A stretch of DNA of 64,000 bases from Pelodera strongyloides. Lineage: Eukaryota; Nematoda; Chromadorea; Rhabditida; Rhabditidae. How positions within the stretch are numbered: position 1 is the stretch's first letter; each line of letters starts with the position of its first letter. The position numbers and the translations under genes were made by a program. The DNA is taken from contig JAANDG010000018.1 in assembly GCA_036852015.1 (NCBI GenBank), positions 1-64,000 on the forward strand, in the 5' to 3' direction. Under the pieces are notes generated by a model. It did not search any database, was not told where the DNA came from, and worked only from the letters and a program-made list of their open reading frames with translations. Shown here in pieces: positions 51,201 through 61,905 of this stretch.

Positions 51201-53249
51201 AAACTAGGTCCTTTCCGGAATTCGCTAGGTTATGCTTTCACAAATGTAACTATTTCAGGGCACTTGACCAGATCAATGTATATTTGATGGACCCGCAGAT
51301 GGGCTGGAGAAATGGTCTCACTTATGTCATCATGCTGCCTTCTGCTGACCAGTGAGTTTTAATCGAGCACTTAAACAGAAACTGAAATTAAGGCTAAAGT
51401 CTTCAATGGCGAAATTAGTATGATGCTTACAGATCTCACAGAAAAATATGACATTCAAATTTTGAAGATGTGCCAGTAATGTTGCCTTCGGTACTGAGGA
51501 CATGACAAAGTTCGTTAACTTTCAGATTCGTGGACTCCCCCGATGGAGTGCAGAAGGCCAAACTGCTTCTCCAACGAGCCCATACCCAAGCAATTGGTCT
51601 TACCGGAAAGAGGGACGCGTTTGTATCGCAGTTTGTACAGACACCCACTTTGGATTATCAAACAGTTGCCACTCCGAATGGCCTCACATACCAATCGAAC
51701 GCCAACCAGCTGATTGTTGCTAATATTGAAAACTGTGAGCGTTCGTTTATTCGAATTGAAAACCTACCATTTCGTATCCTACCTCAGGATGTCTGCACTC
51801 CTTTAAGCTACAATAGAATACATATACGCTTCAAAGAAATCTTGACGTATATTGAAAAATATTTCAGTCTATCAACAACTACTCTTCCCCCGGCCGCCAC
51901 TGATCACCGAAATCGATGCTGATGTGATATTCCTCATTGACCACAACAACCTTATGAACACTTCGCCGTACTCTTTCGAAGACGCAAGTTTTGCTTTCAT
52001 AACATGTGCTAAGGAGAAAATGAGGAGGGGGGGGGGGGTTTACTTGCTTGCAAAGAATACTTAGTTAGTCCATAAATAATAGTAGTTTATTTCCAGATGA
52101 CAAATAATAATGTTATTTTACAGGTCAAGGGATTCCTTCAGATGTTTATGGTAAAGACAATGAACAACTTCGGCACAACGAGTCGACTTGGTGTCGTCAG
52201 TTACAACTTCTATGTGAGTTTATGGGTCCTAATTTGGACTAGCAGTCTCAAATTCGACAAAAGAAGAGTAATAATGCATTCGGTACTAGCAGGAATATAC
52301 GGAAAATAGAAGAAAGTGGGCGTGCTAAGCCGTTCACTAAGTAAAAATAAAAATAAGGGAAAATAAAAACTACATTTTAATCTGGCGATTCAGGGAGTGC
52401 GTCCACAAAATTCCTTCGGACTCAATGCATACACGACTCAGGCGCAAATAGGACTGGCAATCAGTAATCTCGTATTCGACTACACATACAATGATCCTGA
52501 ATTTGACAAGTAAGCTTTTTAACATTTGACTGCAACTATGGTTATCTTTCAATATCCGGTTTCTCTCCCAATGATCGTGTTACAAAAGATTAACCATTTG
52601 GTCATTTCCTAACAAAGATCACATACCACAACTGTTTCTTCAATAGGCAGCTTTTATTGCAGGGCAATCGACTACTTCTACAACAATGCCTCATTCGGTT
52701 ACGATAGGACGAGGTGCACATTCGTCATTGACATTGCTATGGCAAAGGGGTAGGTATTCCGCTTTCAAAATTTACGGCAACTAATGAACGTATTTTCGAT
52801 GAGTTGTAAAAAATCAATATGAAAGTATAAATTTTGATGAACTATGATTTCAGTGTCTATTCGACGATTGATGACAAAACATCCCGTGCGTTAAATGAGG
52901 ATACTTTCACATTTGCATATGTTCTTAACAATGCCACCTCGCCTCCACCTTTCTTGGACAAATTCTTGAGGGACGAAGTCAGTTTAGACAACTACGTGCT
53001 CCAACCGAAATTCCCAAGTGTGGACAGCGAAATTAGGAACTTTATGCAAAATAGTAAGTTTTCACGAAAAAAATTTGAAAAAAAAGTTAACAAACCTATG
53101 ATCGACATCAATGGGAAAAATCTCGTCGACAACCGAAATGTTGAAAGGAAGTTTATTTTAACACTAAAGCCTAGCCTAAAATGCACTTTGGTAAACAATA
53201 TTGTTTCTTTTCAGATTACCAAAGTTGGCTGGCAACATATGGACAATAG
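39247..53249 (+). CDS. Large extracellular protein with about eight tandem VWA-type domains
   Basis: 53 exons, 5646 nt, 1881 aa; every phase closes. First exons 39247-39361, 39521-39687, 40345-40421, 40618-40742, 41487-41603, 41733-41827; last exons 52394-52509, 52663-52749, 52854-53053, 53215-53249. Residues 6-31 are a hydrophobic signal peptide or signal anchor, followed by KSKKKC. Residues 50-160 resemble a SEA-type region. Pro/Thr linkers occur at about 162-200, 403-441 and 1052-1075. VWA-like domains of about 200 aa begin near 203 (AVIVLVDVAQ), 442 (IDVIFLLDESQT), 641 (LTFVVESS), 852 (VDVTIAIS), 1077 (DITFLVDSS), 1280 (DVYLVVDESAA), 1475 (DVVFAWDMTG) and 1680 (DVIFLIDHNN). The metal-binding DxSxS motif is nearly kept in domain 2 and eroded elsewhere. 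Several domains keep the later T-D-G motif (VVTDG, FITDG, LFTDG). Such arrays act in cell-matrix or cuticle adhesion; this role is inferred. Introns after 50199, 50476 and 51983 need GC donors. Confidence 0.9.
39770..40224. mobile_element. MITE with TTAAAGGGACAGG ends, in a VWA-gene intron
   Basis: 455-bp element within intron 2 of the VWA gene. The left end TTAAAGGGACAGGCCCATCA and ~60 further nt are mirrored by the right end, which finishes TGATGGGCCTGTCCCTTTAA. The arms are ~80-120 nt; the middle (about 39900-40080) is not palindromic and includes an AGAG-rich part. No coding capacity. Confidence 0.85.
50200..50343 (+). other. GC-AG intron in the VWA gene
   Basis: The intron after exon 41 begins GCAAGT (AAG|GCAAGT) and ends CTGTAG. 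No GT donor fits: the reading frame requires this junction, and GCAAGT is the canonical sequence of GC-AG introns. Confidence 0.75.
50477..50552 (+). other. Probable non-GT intron in the VWA gene
   Basis: The next exon must be entered in phase 1. The only phase-compatible donor is TCAG|GCTTGT, another GC donor but a poor one. Local GT donors give a premature stop. A sequence error or unusual donor is possible. Confidence 0.45.
51984..52123 (+). other. GC-AG intron in the VWA gene
   Basis: The intron begins GAC|GCAAGT and ends TTTTACAG. It lies at the position, and in the phase (0), where five other VWA domains have an intron, which supports the GC donor. Using the overlapping GT one codon later breaks the frame. 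The intron contains a run of G (near 52025). Confidence 0.7.
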
Positions 53250-53258
53250 TCAATCATA

Positions 53259-53264
53259 AATAAA
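53259..53264 (+). terminator. Polyadenylation signal AATAAA
   Basis: AATAAA occurs 10 nt after the stop codon of the VWA gene and is followed by an A-run, implying a very short 3' UTR if used. Confidence 0.55.
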
Positions 53265-55225
53265 AAAAAACTTGTTTGCAAATATTTACTCAGCTTTATG
53301 TGCCATATACATATTATATTTTATTGTTAATACATGTGAACCTCGTTTGTGTCTACTGTTTTATCATACAGTTGCTAGGTAAACAATTCAAAATCAAAAC
53401 ACACTATTTTTTCATTTGTTATGCTAAATGTTCTTTGATGTTATACATAAGTACACACTAGAGTTATCAGAATTGCGAATAAACTATGTGGTAAAAAAAA
53501 ACAATTTAGCAGAGCAAGAAAAACTTTTTTTTTTTGAAATGGGCGAAGTTCAAATAGGAAATAGGATTTCGTGTTTTCGATAGGTACATTTGCTGCGTGC
53601 TGAGAACTGCCATGCAACGTGGTGTCAATTTCTATTTACAACAGAGTAAAAATAAAAGAATTTGATACGTTTCAAGAACTTCTGGAAAAGTCATTTAAAT
53701 TATGTTAGACCGGTCGAAGCAGATCGTGGGAAAGACAAGGCAAAGACGGTACTCCTGTAGTTATACAATGAAAAAAAAAACATTTCCCAATTTACACTGA
53801 ACGTTATGCGTTGTAAATTGGGATTTTTTTTTATAAACTGGTCGAGGTGCTGCTGAATATGTCTAGCAACTCGGGATATCAGCATAAAGCTGCCGTGTGA
53901 AAGAGGTTTCGCTTTCGCTTACGTTCATAAGGAAGGGATGTAGGTTACGTAAAAAGTGAATAAGAAAGAAAATAAGCATGATACTCAAAATTTGGAAATT
54001 GGAAAAAAAATGTGATACGCAAAGGTCGAAACGTCAACGATGTATAGAATACAAACTTTATTGGACACTGCGAGCGTGTATTCTTGTTCTGCAAAAGAGG
54101 CTTCTGCTAGTGACCGCTGCTTCATCATTGCTCCGCCAAGTGCTTGTGCCCTTCAGTTTGCCAGTCGTTTTTCTCGATTCTCTTTCTTCTCTCTTTTTCT
54201 CTCTCTCTAGCTCCCGCTCTCTCTCTCCAACTTCGTCACTTTCCCTCTCGTCCCTCTGTCTCTCAATGTGTGTTCTATCGATCACTGTTCCATCTAAAAA
54301 GCAGCCCGTTCTCGGTGTTCCCTTTGAATTCACAAGATTAACCGAACTGCCTTTCCAGCTGCACTTTTGTTTTCTTTGTGTGAACATAACAAAATGGTAT
54401 GTCGGCTTATAAGCACATATTAAAACACACATGTACGCACGTTCGTCTCCGTACTTTTTAATCTCTTGAACCGTTCCATCATAATCATCTCAGTATTATG
54501 AATTGGGATTAAAACACATTACGCGGTTAATGTACTTGAGAATTTGACGCTTAGCCCATTGAATACCCGAGCTTGCATTAGTATTGTATTTAGTATGAAC
54601 TTTCTTTTTAAATTTTGAAAAGAAATGTAAATATGATAGTTAATAAATAACCGTTAGAATGATGATTGATAAGTAATAGCATACTTGCAGTAGTAAATTC
54701 AGTATGTAATAAGTGAATGTAAAAGCGTGTACAACTCGTTTCGACCCCCCTAATAAGTTTAAGGCAAATATTTTTCTTATCACTTGTTCATTGTATACCA
54801 AATTAAGTTTTACTCCATTTTTTTCTTGCTTGCTAGTGCTCGCTTTTTTGTATGTTCCTGCTTTCTGTGGGAATCGTGTTTTTAGGTCAAATCCTATGGA
54901 GAAATGACAGTGAAGTGCGGCTAAATACGATACTCAATTCTTTTACTTTTGGGCGTATAAGCTCTTTCCTTTCATGTCCTGATTTTTTTAAAGCAGGGCT
55001 ACCTTGCACATCTATTTATCGTTGTATGATTGTCGGAAATTTGCAGAATCAAACATTATATATTTCCTTTTGGGAGGCGATCCGAATTTTGGTTATATTC
55101 GGACAGCCTATATGTTTATTTCGTCACGAGCAATGCTCCTAATTGGCTTGAAATCATGGAGCATGTTAATTAACTCACGATCAAATACCGCTGCTGCTTC
55201 ATTATGTGTATCATTTAATTACACT
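53265..55225. other. Intergenic, no supported gene
   Basis: AT-rich. The long frames at 53978-54432 on both strands sit on a CT-rich tract (54150-54262) and look like compositional artefacts. Confidence 0.5.
54150..54262. repeat. CT-rich low-complexity tract
   Basis: Dense TCTCTCTTTCTC and CTCTCTCT blocks on the plus strand, which read GAGAGA on the minus strand. Confidence 0.75.
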
Positions 55226-55386
55226 TTGCCATTTTGGACCGATCAATCCACCACTTTATCACCTAATATCTCCGTGAGTATTGAAATAGAACATTACTTT
55301 TTGTTTTCCTAATTTTTATTATCCCTTATAGAAAATAAAGAAACAAAAAAAAACAGACACAATTTAAGGTGAACCGATCCCTTTAA
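55226..55386. mobile_element. Half copy of the TTAAAGGGATCAG MITE
   Basis: Matches the right arm of the element at 7786-8148, from GATCAATCCACCACTTTATC through AATAAAGAAACAAAAAAA to GTGAACCGATCCCTTTAA, with scattered substitutions. The left arm is missing, so the copy is truncated at its centre. Confidence 0.85.
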
Positions 55387-58300
55387 GTTCAAGTGAATTA
55401 AACCACAGAAACATTTCTAGCTTGTTTAATTTAACTCGTCTCTTTGAACACATTTTACAGTAATACAAACATAAATACAAAAGTGTAAACAACCAAACTA
55501 TTCTTGTCGTGTACATAATCCGCTCTAATACAATTATATAGTTTTTTTTTCTGTATTTTCAAGCTTTTAAATGTGCTTTTCTAAAGATGACGAGCTTCAC
55601 ATCGATGACTGTTGACATTATAGACAGCGGAAAATCCTTTCATTTAAGAAACATTATAACGGATATATTTATAAGGCAGCGAGTGATACTTCTTCTCTCA
55701 CACTCACGCACTTTGCATGGTAATAGCAGTTTTTTAACTTTGCAATCCTAGACAGTTTTATTACAATTAGGTCACATTATAGAAGTAGCTCATCGTGAAG
55801 GACATCTCCTGTCTGCTCAAGCAACCGTTACAACTTACAATTAGTCTATGTTCATGCCACTTACAAGTTTTCAGACTCTTCAAAGTTTAGCAATTAATCG
55901 CGCCCTCATCGGTCCAATATCAGTTTTTTATATGACCCTTGAAGGTTGTCGGACGGAGCAAATTTATACTCTCAGTTGAGTTACAAGTGTTTTATATGGT
56001 TTTCCTGCAATTAGCACCTTTTCTCATTCGAGTTTCCATTTTCGGAATTTCCTTTAAGAAAAAGTAAATTTCCAAAAAAAAAGTAAAGAAGAAGCCAATA
56101 TTTGCGTCTGCATTTGCATGACAATGTCCACGGTCTCTTTGATCTTTCGTCATTTAAAGTTTGAAACAAAAGGTCTATTTACACATCCTCATATGTTTTC
56201 TTTTGCCCTGATTGCATTCACTATTTGATTCTCGGCTCTCATCTTAGGGACCAAAGCGGGGCATTTTCATTAGTACCCTTACATCGGGCCCATGGCGTTC
56301 TTTGCGGGCATTTTTCTTTTGGGTTCGAAAAAGAGGCGGGCAGAGCCACGGCGAACGCTGGCACTGACCAGCACGCATTGCATCGAACACAGAAAAAGCG
56401 AACACATATTCAGCGTATATACACAAACTGAGATAAACACTGAAGCATGCAGTTTGGGCAAAGAATAAAGAACACACCGAGGAATGGAATAGAACATTGG
56501 ATTAAGCCCGATTTTTTTATTGTACAGGTATTAGGTTATAATTTGGAAATGGGCATAAAGGCAGGATGTCAATTTTCGAGCAGCATTCCATGTTCGTCAA
56601 ATTTGCCTATTTTATCAATTTACCTTCTTATTTGGCTAAAGACAAAATGATTTCCTTGTCTTAATTACTGTTTTTTGGTTCCTATGCAGTTGTTATCTTT
56701 CCTTCAGCTGATAATTAAGAGTATTCTGGATGTTTGGTACCGTGGACCGTTTCAGTGAACCCAATGAATGACAGCAGCTCATATGTGTATAGTTGCCGAA
56801 AAAAAGGCAAGAAAAGAGATAGGTTCCATTGAAGAGTTTCTGAAAGCATAATATATGTCAGAGAAAGTCAAATAAGAAGAGGAGAGCACGAAACTGAAGG
56901 ATAGATATTGAGCAAAATTGAGAGGGCGAAGGACAGAGACACCTGCACTGTGACTGTATTTCAGCGTTCTCTTTTTGAGCTGCGAACGTTACGCTAGCAC
57001 GTCCAAACTCTATCTAGCAATTCTTCCAAGTGCACACGTTTTTTTAATGAGAGTTATATTAAAATGCTGCGAAGAACAATTAAAGTCGTTTTTCTTATTC
57101 ATTTGTACATGGAACATTTTTGCGGTGCTGTAAAAGAGTTTTGCATTATTTTTATTTTTTCTCTTCAATGTAAGTAGTCACCACATCAAATAAGGACTTG
57201 TAGCTCAGTGAGCTTTTATAGGATAACATTTTTATACAGTGCGGCTTTGTCGCTCATGCATTGTATACGTGGATTTACAAATGTGCACACGTTTTTTTTG
57301 TTCTTTTCTCTTTTTCTAGTCTGCTGTCCCTCACTTTTTTGTCCATTTTTTAAAGCTAGTTTTTTTGCCTCGCCTCCCCGTAAATACTTTGACACTTGTC
57401 GAATGCTTGTTTTCAACAAAAAGGGACTCGCTCTCCTGGGCTAACACGATTTACCAAGCTTAACAATTTAGCAATTTAGTTCAGCAATTAATCTCGATGT
57501 GTTCTAAATGAAGCTAATCGGCACTAAGGATTTTTGGTATTATGTAAACAAACATGCCAAAATAGTTTCATAATTCGTGTATTGTTTCGTTCACTTGAAA
57601 CACAATAAACAAGATTCCCAGTCCATGTTTCCGTCGCCCCTTCGAATATTATTCTGGTACTTTCTCAAAATGGCCAAACGAACGTTAGTGGTTTTGGTGC
57701 AAAAATGCTTCGTGAATAATTCAGAAGCCGAACAAAGAGACAGGGTCATGGACAGGGAAAGAGGTGTGACCCACACAAAAAAAGTGCATCGTTGTCCCAT
57801 TTTAAATAGGAAAATGAGGGAAAGCAAATCGTAAATAAAGCGTTACCTTGGATTTTAAGCAATGCTCAGGAAGCGCATGGCTAATGGAGATCATAATGAT
57901 GCTACAGTGAAAATGAAGAGTCGAGAATATGGTGTGGATTGAAGTCAATAAGACAATAACTTAAACTTCAATAAGACAATAACTTAAACTACAATAACTT
58001 AAACTTCGCGCTTAATTTTGGGTGTTATAATATGCGTTGTCGTAAGGATGGTGACGCTACTCCTTTTACCCGCTTTAAAACCGTTATTGCACGTATGTTA
58101 ATATCCTTTTTTCATGGATTCAATTGGGCATGCAGTAGGGATTTGGGATATAGTGCCTAATGAGACACAAACATCAGATTCACATTTTATTTTACGTGAC
58201 TCCATTCGTAGTTCCGTTATTTGCGTGCAAATAAATAAAAGGTGGCAAATAAAAGCGAACGGAGGGCGAAGCTTCCCTAAATCATAAATGATTTAGTCTA

Positions 58301-59513
58301 TCCGGCTTGTTTGCTTATAATTAAAAGTAAAGGGTCATTATGAGCATTAAAACGTAAACATTCATTATTTACATATATCACGAAAACCGATTCAATCGAG
58401 GCTCTCGGTTAAAATAACAAGGTAGAACTCGATTTTGGAGTGACGGCGTCCATTTATCAATCGATGTATTACTAATTGACGACGTAAAGTTGCGACCAGA
58501 AAAATAAATAAAAAAATAACCCTTGCTTCTCCTTTACGTTATCTCCAAGTCGTTTCTTTTCTCGACTACACCCTCCAGTTCTCATTTTCTCTGTTATCTC
58601 AACCGTTTCTCGCGACTTCGCTGCTATTTCGCTCTCGGTTTGCCCTGTCACGGAACCCCTGCTTTTTGCGGGCAACCACGGTTTTTGTCCACTCTCCAAT
58701 GTGCACTATACATAGAATAGTTAACCCTTTATATATAAGCAAGTGTATTTGAAAGAACAAATTTCATATATTTTTTCTTTGAATTTTCTTTGTAACTGTC
58801 GATGTTGAGTAGTCAATCTGAATCAATCAAGCGCCTTAGCCTCAATTACTACCCTAAGAGTTACGTATCTCTGTCGTTCGTTGAAACAGTTGGTTTACAC
58901 CTATTAGCAACAGTCTAGAAGTTTTCAGAATACTCTTCCCTTTTGGCTTGTGTATTTTTGCTATTTTTTCAACAATACGTATTCCCGCAATCTTTTGGCG
59001 CCATATTGATACGGTCGAATTTGCATTTGATTTGGCAAAATCTTATTATTCTTTCTTCTTAGTTTACTATGGTTTATTATAGAAAAAATCCGAATGTCCC
59101 AGGTATTTCCGCGTGTGCGGTAGAATAATTAAAAAGGAGTCATATGAGTCTACTACATTTTGAGCCACAACTGGTATAGATTGCTGGGTTTTTTTATCAT
59201 CTTATCATCTTGAGTTGCTTTTACATTACGACACTACACCTTCTTCATAAAAAAAAAAATATTTTTAAATTTCTGACTTTGACCTCGAACACCCAGCTGC
59301 AACATGCCGGACACCTGTGTTATGCCTGTTTCAGTCAATAGATTGTTTGGCTCGTGAATTTGAATGACTTTTCATTGGTAGATGTTTTCGGATTCTCGAT
59401 TTATCGAGCATTATCTATTCACTAGACAATATTCATAATTTTAGATCACCTGATTGTCGCGCCCGTTGGGGCGCGTAGACAAGACGGATTCATAAACGGC
59501 AACCACTGGGTTG
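55387..59513. other. Intergenic, no supported gene
   Basis: About 4 kb of AT-rich sequence. Short frames such as 57577-57834 have no recognisable features. The right end leads into the 5' end of the gene at 59514. Confidence 0.45.
57944..58007. repeat. Short tandem repeat, ~23-bp unit
   Basis: Two full and one partial copies of CAATAAGACAATAACTTAAA, followed each time by CT(T/A)C. Confidence 0.8.
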
Positions 59514-59851
59514 ATGTCGCCTGAGAAGGAGTATTACTCCGGATCGTCCCGTCTGCAACTGTCCTCCAGAGATGAACAACCCGGTCCATCAACCTCCATG
59601 AGCTCTCGATTATTACAAGAATACAAGGACGAGACGACCAGAGACGAGAATAAACTTCCCAATGGAGATCACTTATTTAAAGTAAGATTGAAATTGGCTT
59701 ATAGAATCTGAGACTTAGAAGTGAAAGCCTGGTACGTTTTAAACGCATCAGTCTTTAGCGTACCTCCTATCATGTTTAGGTGCCTTACAAGAAAACCGAG
59801 GGGAAGCTCACACCTCCGACAGATCATTCGGACTCTGAAAATGATGATGAG
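59514..59851 (+). CDS. 5' exons of an unrecognised gene (incomplete)
   Basis: Two exons join cleanly: 59514-59682 (ends AAA|GTAAGA) and 59780-59851 (acceptor CATGTTTAG, donor GAG|GTGGGA). They encode about 80 residues: MSPEKEYYSGSSRLQLSS..., then GPSTSMSSRLLQEYKDE, and KKTEGKLTPPDHSDSENDDE. The peptide is hydrophilic, Ser/Glu/Asp-rich and looks disordered, as in the N-terminus of a nuclear or regulatory protein. The reading frame ends in phase 0 at 59851. A candidate next exon is at 62272-62326 (LCERGPYMGNFEKINVPF, phase 0 in, phase 1 out); the remainder would lie beyond the window. No function can be given. Confidence 0.55.
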
Positions 59852-60194
59852 GTGGGAAAGCTTTGCCTATTTACTTATTTTGACCAATGTATTCATATTC
59901 TCTTTTGGTATTCATGTTTTTTTTTTGCATTTCCCTAGATTCAGATCACATCCTATAGTTATGCGAATGCTCCCTTTGTCCGTTCAACATTCTATAATAG
60001 GTACATTGACCGATAACCTGGGTAGGGTCAGTGGGAGAGAGTCCAGTATTTCATTCTTCCATCACAGCAAAAGGGAACGGCGGGAGCCAACGACCGAGTT
60101 TTTTCCCCTTCCCTCGTTTTTTTTTCTTCTTCACCCGCGCCCGGGTGAATGCGAACGTTGAATCGATTGAATGGAAAGCATAGGGAACACTGAA

Positions 60195-60256
60195 CTGAAC
60201 GAGAGAGAGAAGTGTTCCCAAAAGAGAGTCATATAGAGAGAGAGGGGTGCATCAGT
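60195..60256 (+). repeat. GA-rich tract
   Basis: GAGAGAGAGAAG and ATAGAGAGAGAGGGG blocks; a second similar tract is at 60556-60602. Confidence 0.7.
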
Positions 60257-61844
60257 TGGAGAGAACGGTATCAGATATGTGGTCGGAGAATCAAAAGAAA
60301 CTAATTGAACGGTTCCTGCTCTTAACTATAATGAACACCGCGAGCGTGAGAGAAGAGCGCCGCTGAAAGTTGCAAGGAACATTAAAAGTTAAGGCTAATT
60401 AGATTAATTGACAAGAAGACATTTCCGCAATACTGGGCCCAATAGCGAAATGGTTAGTGAAAGCTGCATACACTGCGTTCGGAGCAATGTGTTCGGTACT
60501 TCGCGTCAAGAAGACAAAGTGGCATACGGTGGACATGGAGAACGTAGTAGATAGTAAAGGGGTGAGAGAGAAAGAGAGAAGGAGGGGAGAGAGAGCGCAT
60601 GGGAAGGAGAACAGACAAATGGGAAACCATTCTATTCGACTTGATCCGAGTTTTTCTTTGACCCCAACTATGCTCTATAGTCAAAGACATGATCTAAGTT
60701 AATTCACATATTCACCTTTCTGATATTTTCTGGTCCCTATCATTCAGCTGAAATTTGTCTCAATCGTGTTTCAGGAAACCCTCAGTTTCCGATTTTATGC
60801 TTGATTTTTTTTTACACAGATGCGTTCCGAAAATGCTGGATGTTTGTACTGTATTTGTTTTGATTTCCGTAAATATGCTTTGTACGTATATATTCGGTTT
60901 AGAATTTATTTTATTCCAAGATTCGAAACAGTATTAGCGAACACCATTCGTGTGAAACACCACTTCCAGTCCACCTTATCTTAGAACCTGATCGAGCCTG
61001 AAGTTAAAAAACTGCACTATCAGCGTTCGTGGTGGGAGCAGTTGAGCTTTTTTTGGCCCTGTAATTCAATGATAACAGTTGTAAAAGGGTTTACGTAAGG
61101 AGGGAGTCAAGCAGTGATTTTCCATGTTGTTCTTTACTCTAAATCACAATCGAAGCCGGGATAAAATCACCAAAAGATTTTTCTTGCTACTTAAATCGTA
61201 TCTGACAATTACCGGATTAACTGAATAGCTATCTTCAAAATACACAGTTCTTTCTTTCATACTTCATTCGTTCTGTGTCTTGTTTTCAACGCATTTCCCT
61301 CTTTGATTGTCCCACTTTGGTTCTCATGGTACCTCCGGTGGATTTTTCCGTTGGTGTTATTTTTCACTGTTTTTCTGATGTTGCGAACCCTCGCCCCTAC
61401 GTACTCCAACTGTTGCATTGTTTACTGAGTGTGTTTCACAACAAGCAAATCACTGGGATCGCACGGTATCTGCGCCTTGTATTTTTAAACAAAGATAAAT
61501 AATGGTAGCAAGAAAAAGGCATGCGAATTTTACCTCGCGATTTTCCTTGGACTGTTTATGAGACCTCAAGAGTTCTTGTTTTTAATTAGGCACGCAGTTA
61601 AAACAGCCGGGAAAAAAGGCGCTTGCGTGTCAACTTCAGCAACATGATGAGAAATTGTAGCCTTACAAATCCTAGGATCATCTTTTGCTTTATAATTCTA
61701 CGAGCATTTCTCGACGTATTGAAAGGAGTCGGTCTGTAGTGTTTGGTCTTGCTGAAGATTCTTTGCTGTTTGCTGTGTTATTGAGTGCATCCGAAAAGTT
61801 GCTCTTTGACCAGAAGTAAACCTAAGAAAAGAATAAAGATTCTG

Positions 61845-61905
61845 TTACCTTATTCCGCTTTTTTTTACCTTATTCCCTTAGATTTTGTTACCTTATTCCC
61901 TTAGT
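61845..61905. repeat. Tandem repeat, TTACCTTATTCC unit
   Basis: Three copies of TTACCTTATTCC (at about 61845, 61866 and 61888) spaced 21-22 nt; the last two continue as CTTAG. Confidence 0.85.

Noticed and set aside
53978..54432. Overlapping 124- and 144-codon open frames on both strands
   Set aside because: Both read through a CT/GA low-complexity tract; Ser/Leu-rich on one strand and Glu/Arg-rich on the other, with no domain.
57195..57230. TTGTAGCTCAGTGAG resembles a tRNA A box
   Set aside because: There is no B box or pairing acceptor stem in the following 90 nt.
59721..60161. 146-codon forward frame
   Set aside because: It overlaps the second exon of the gene at 59514 in another frame; the spliced reading has good sites and a continuous hydrophilic peptide.
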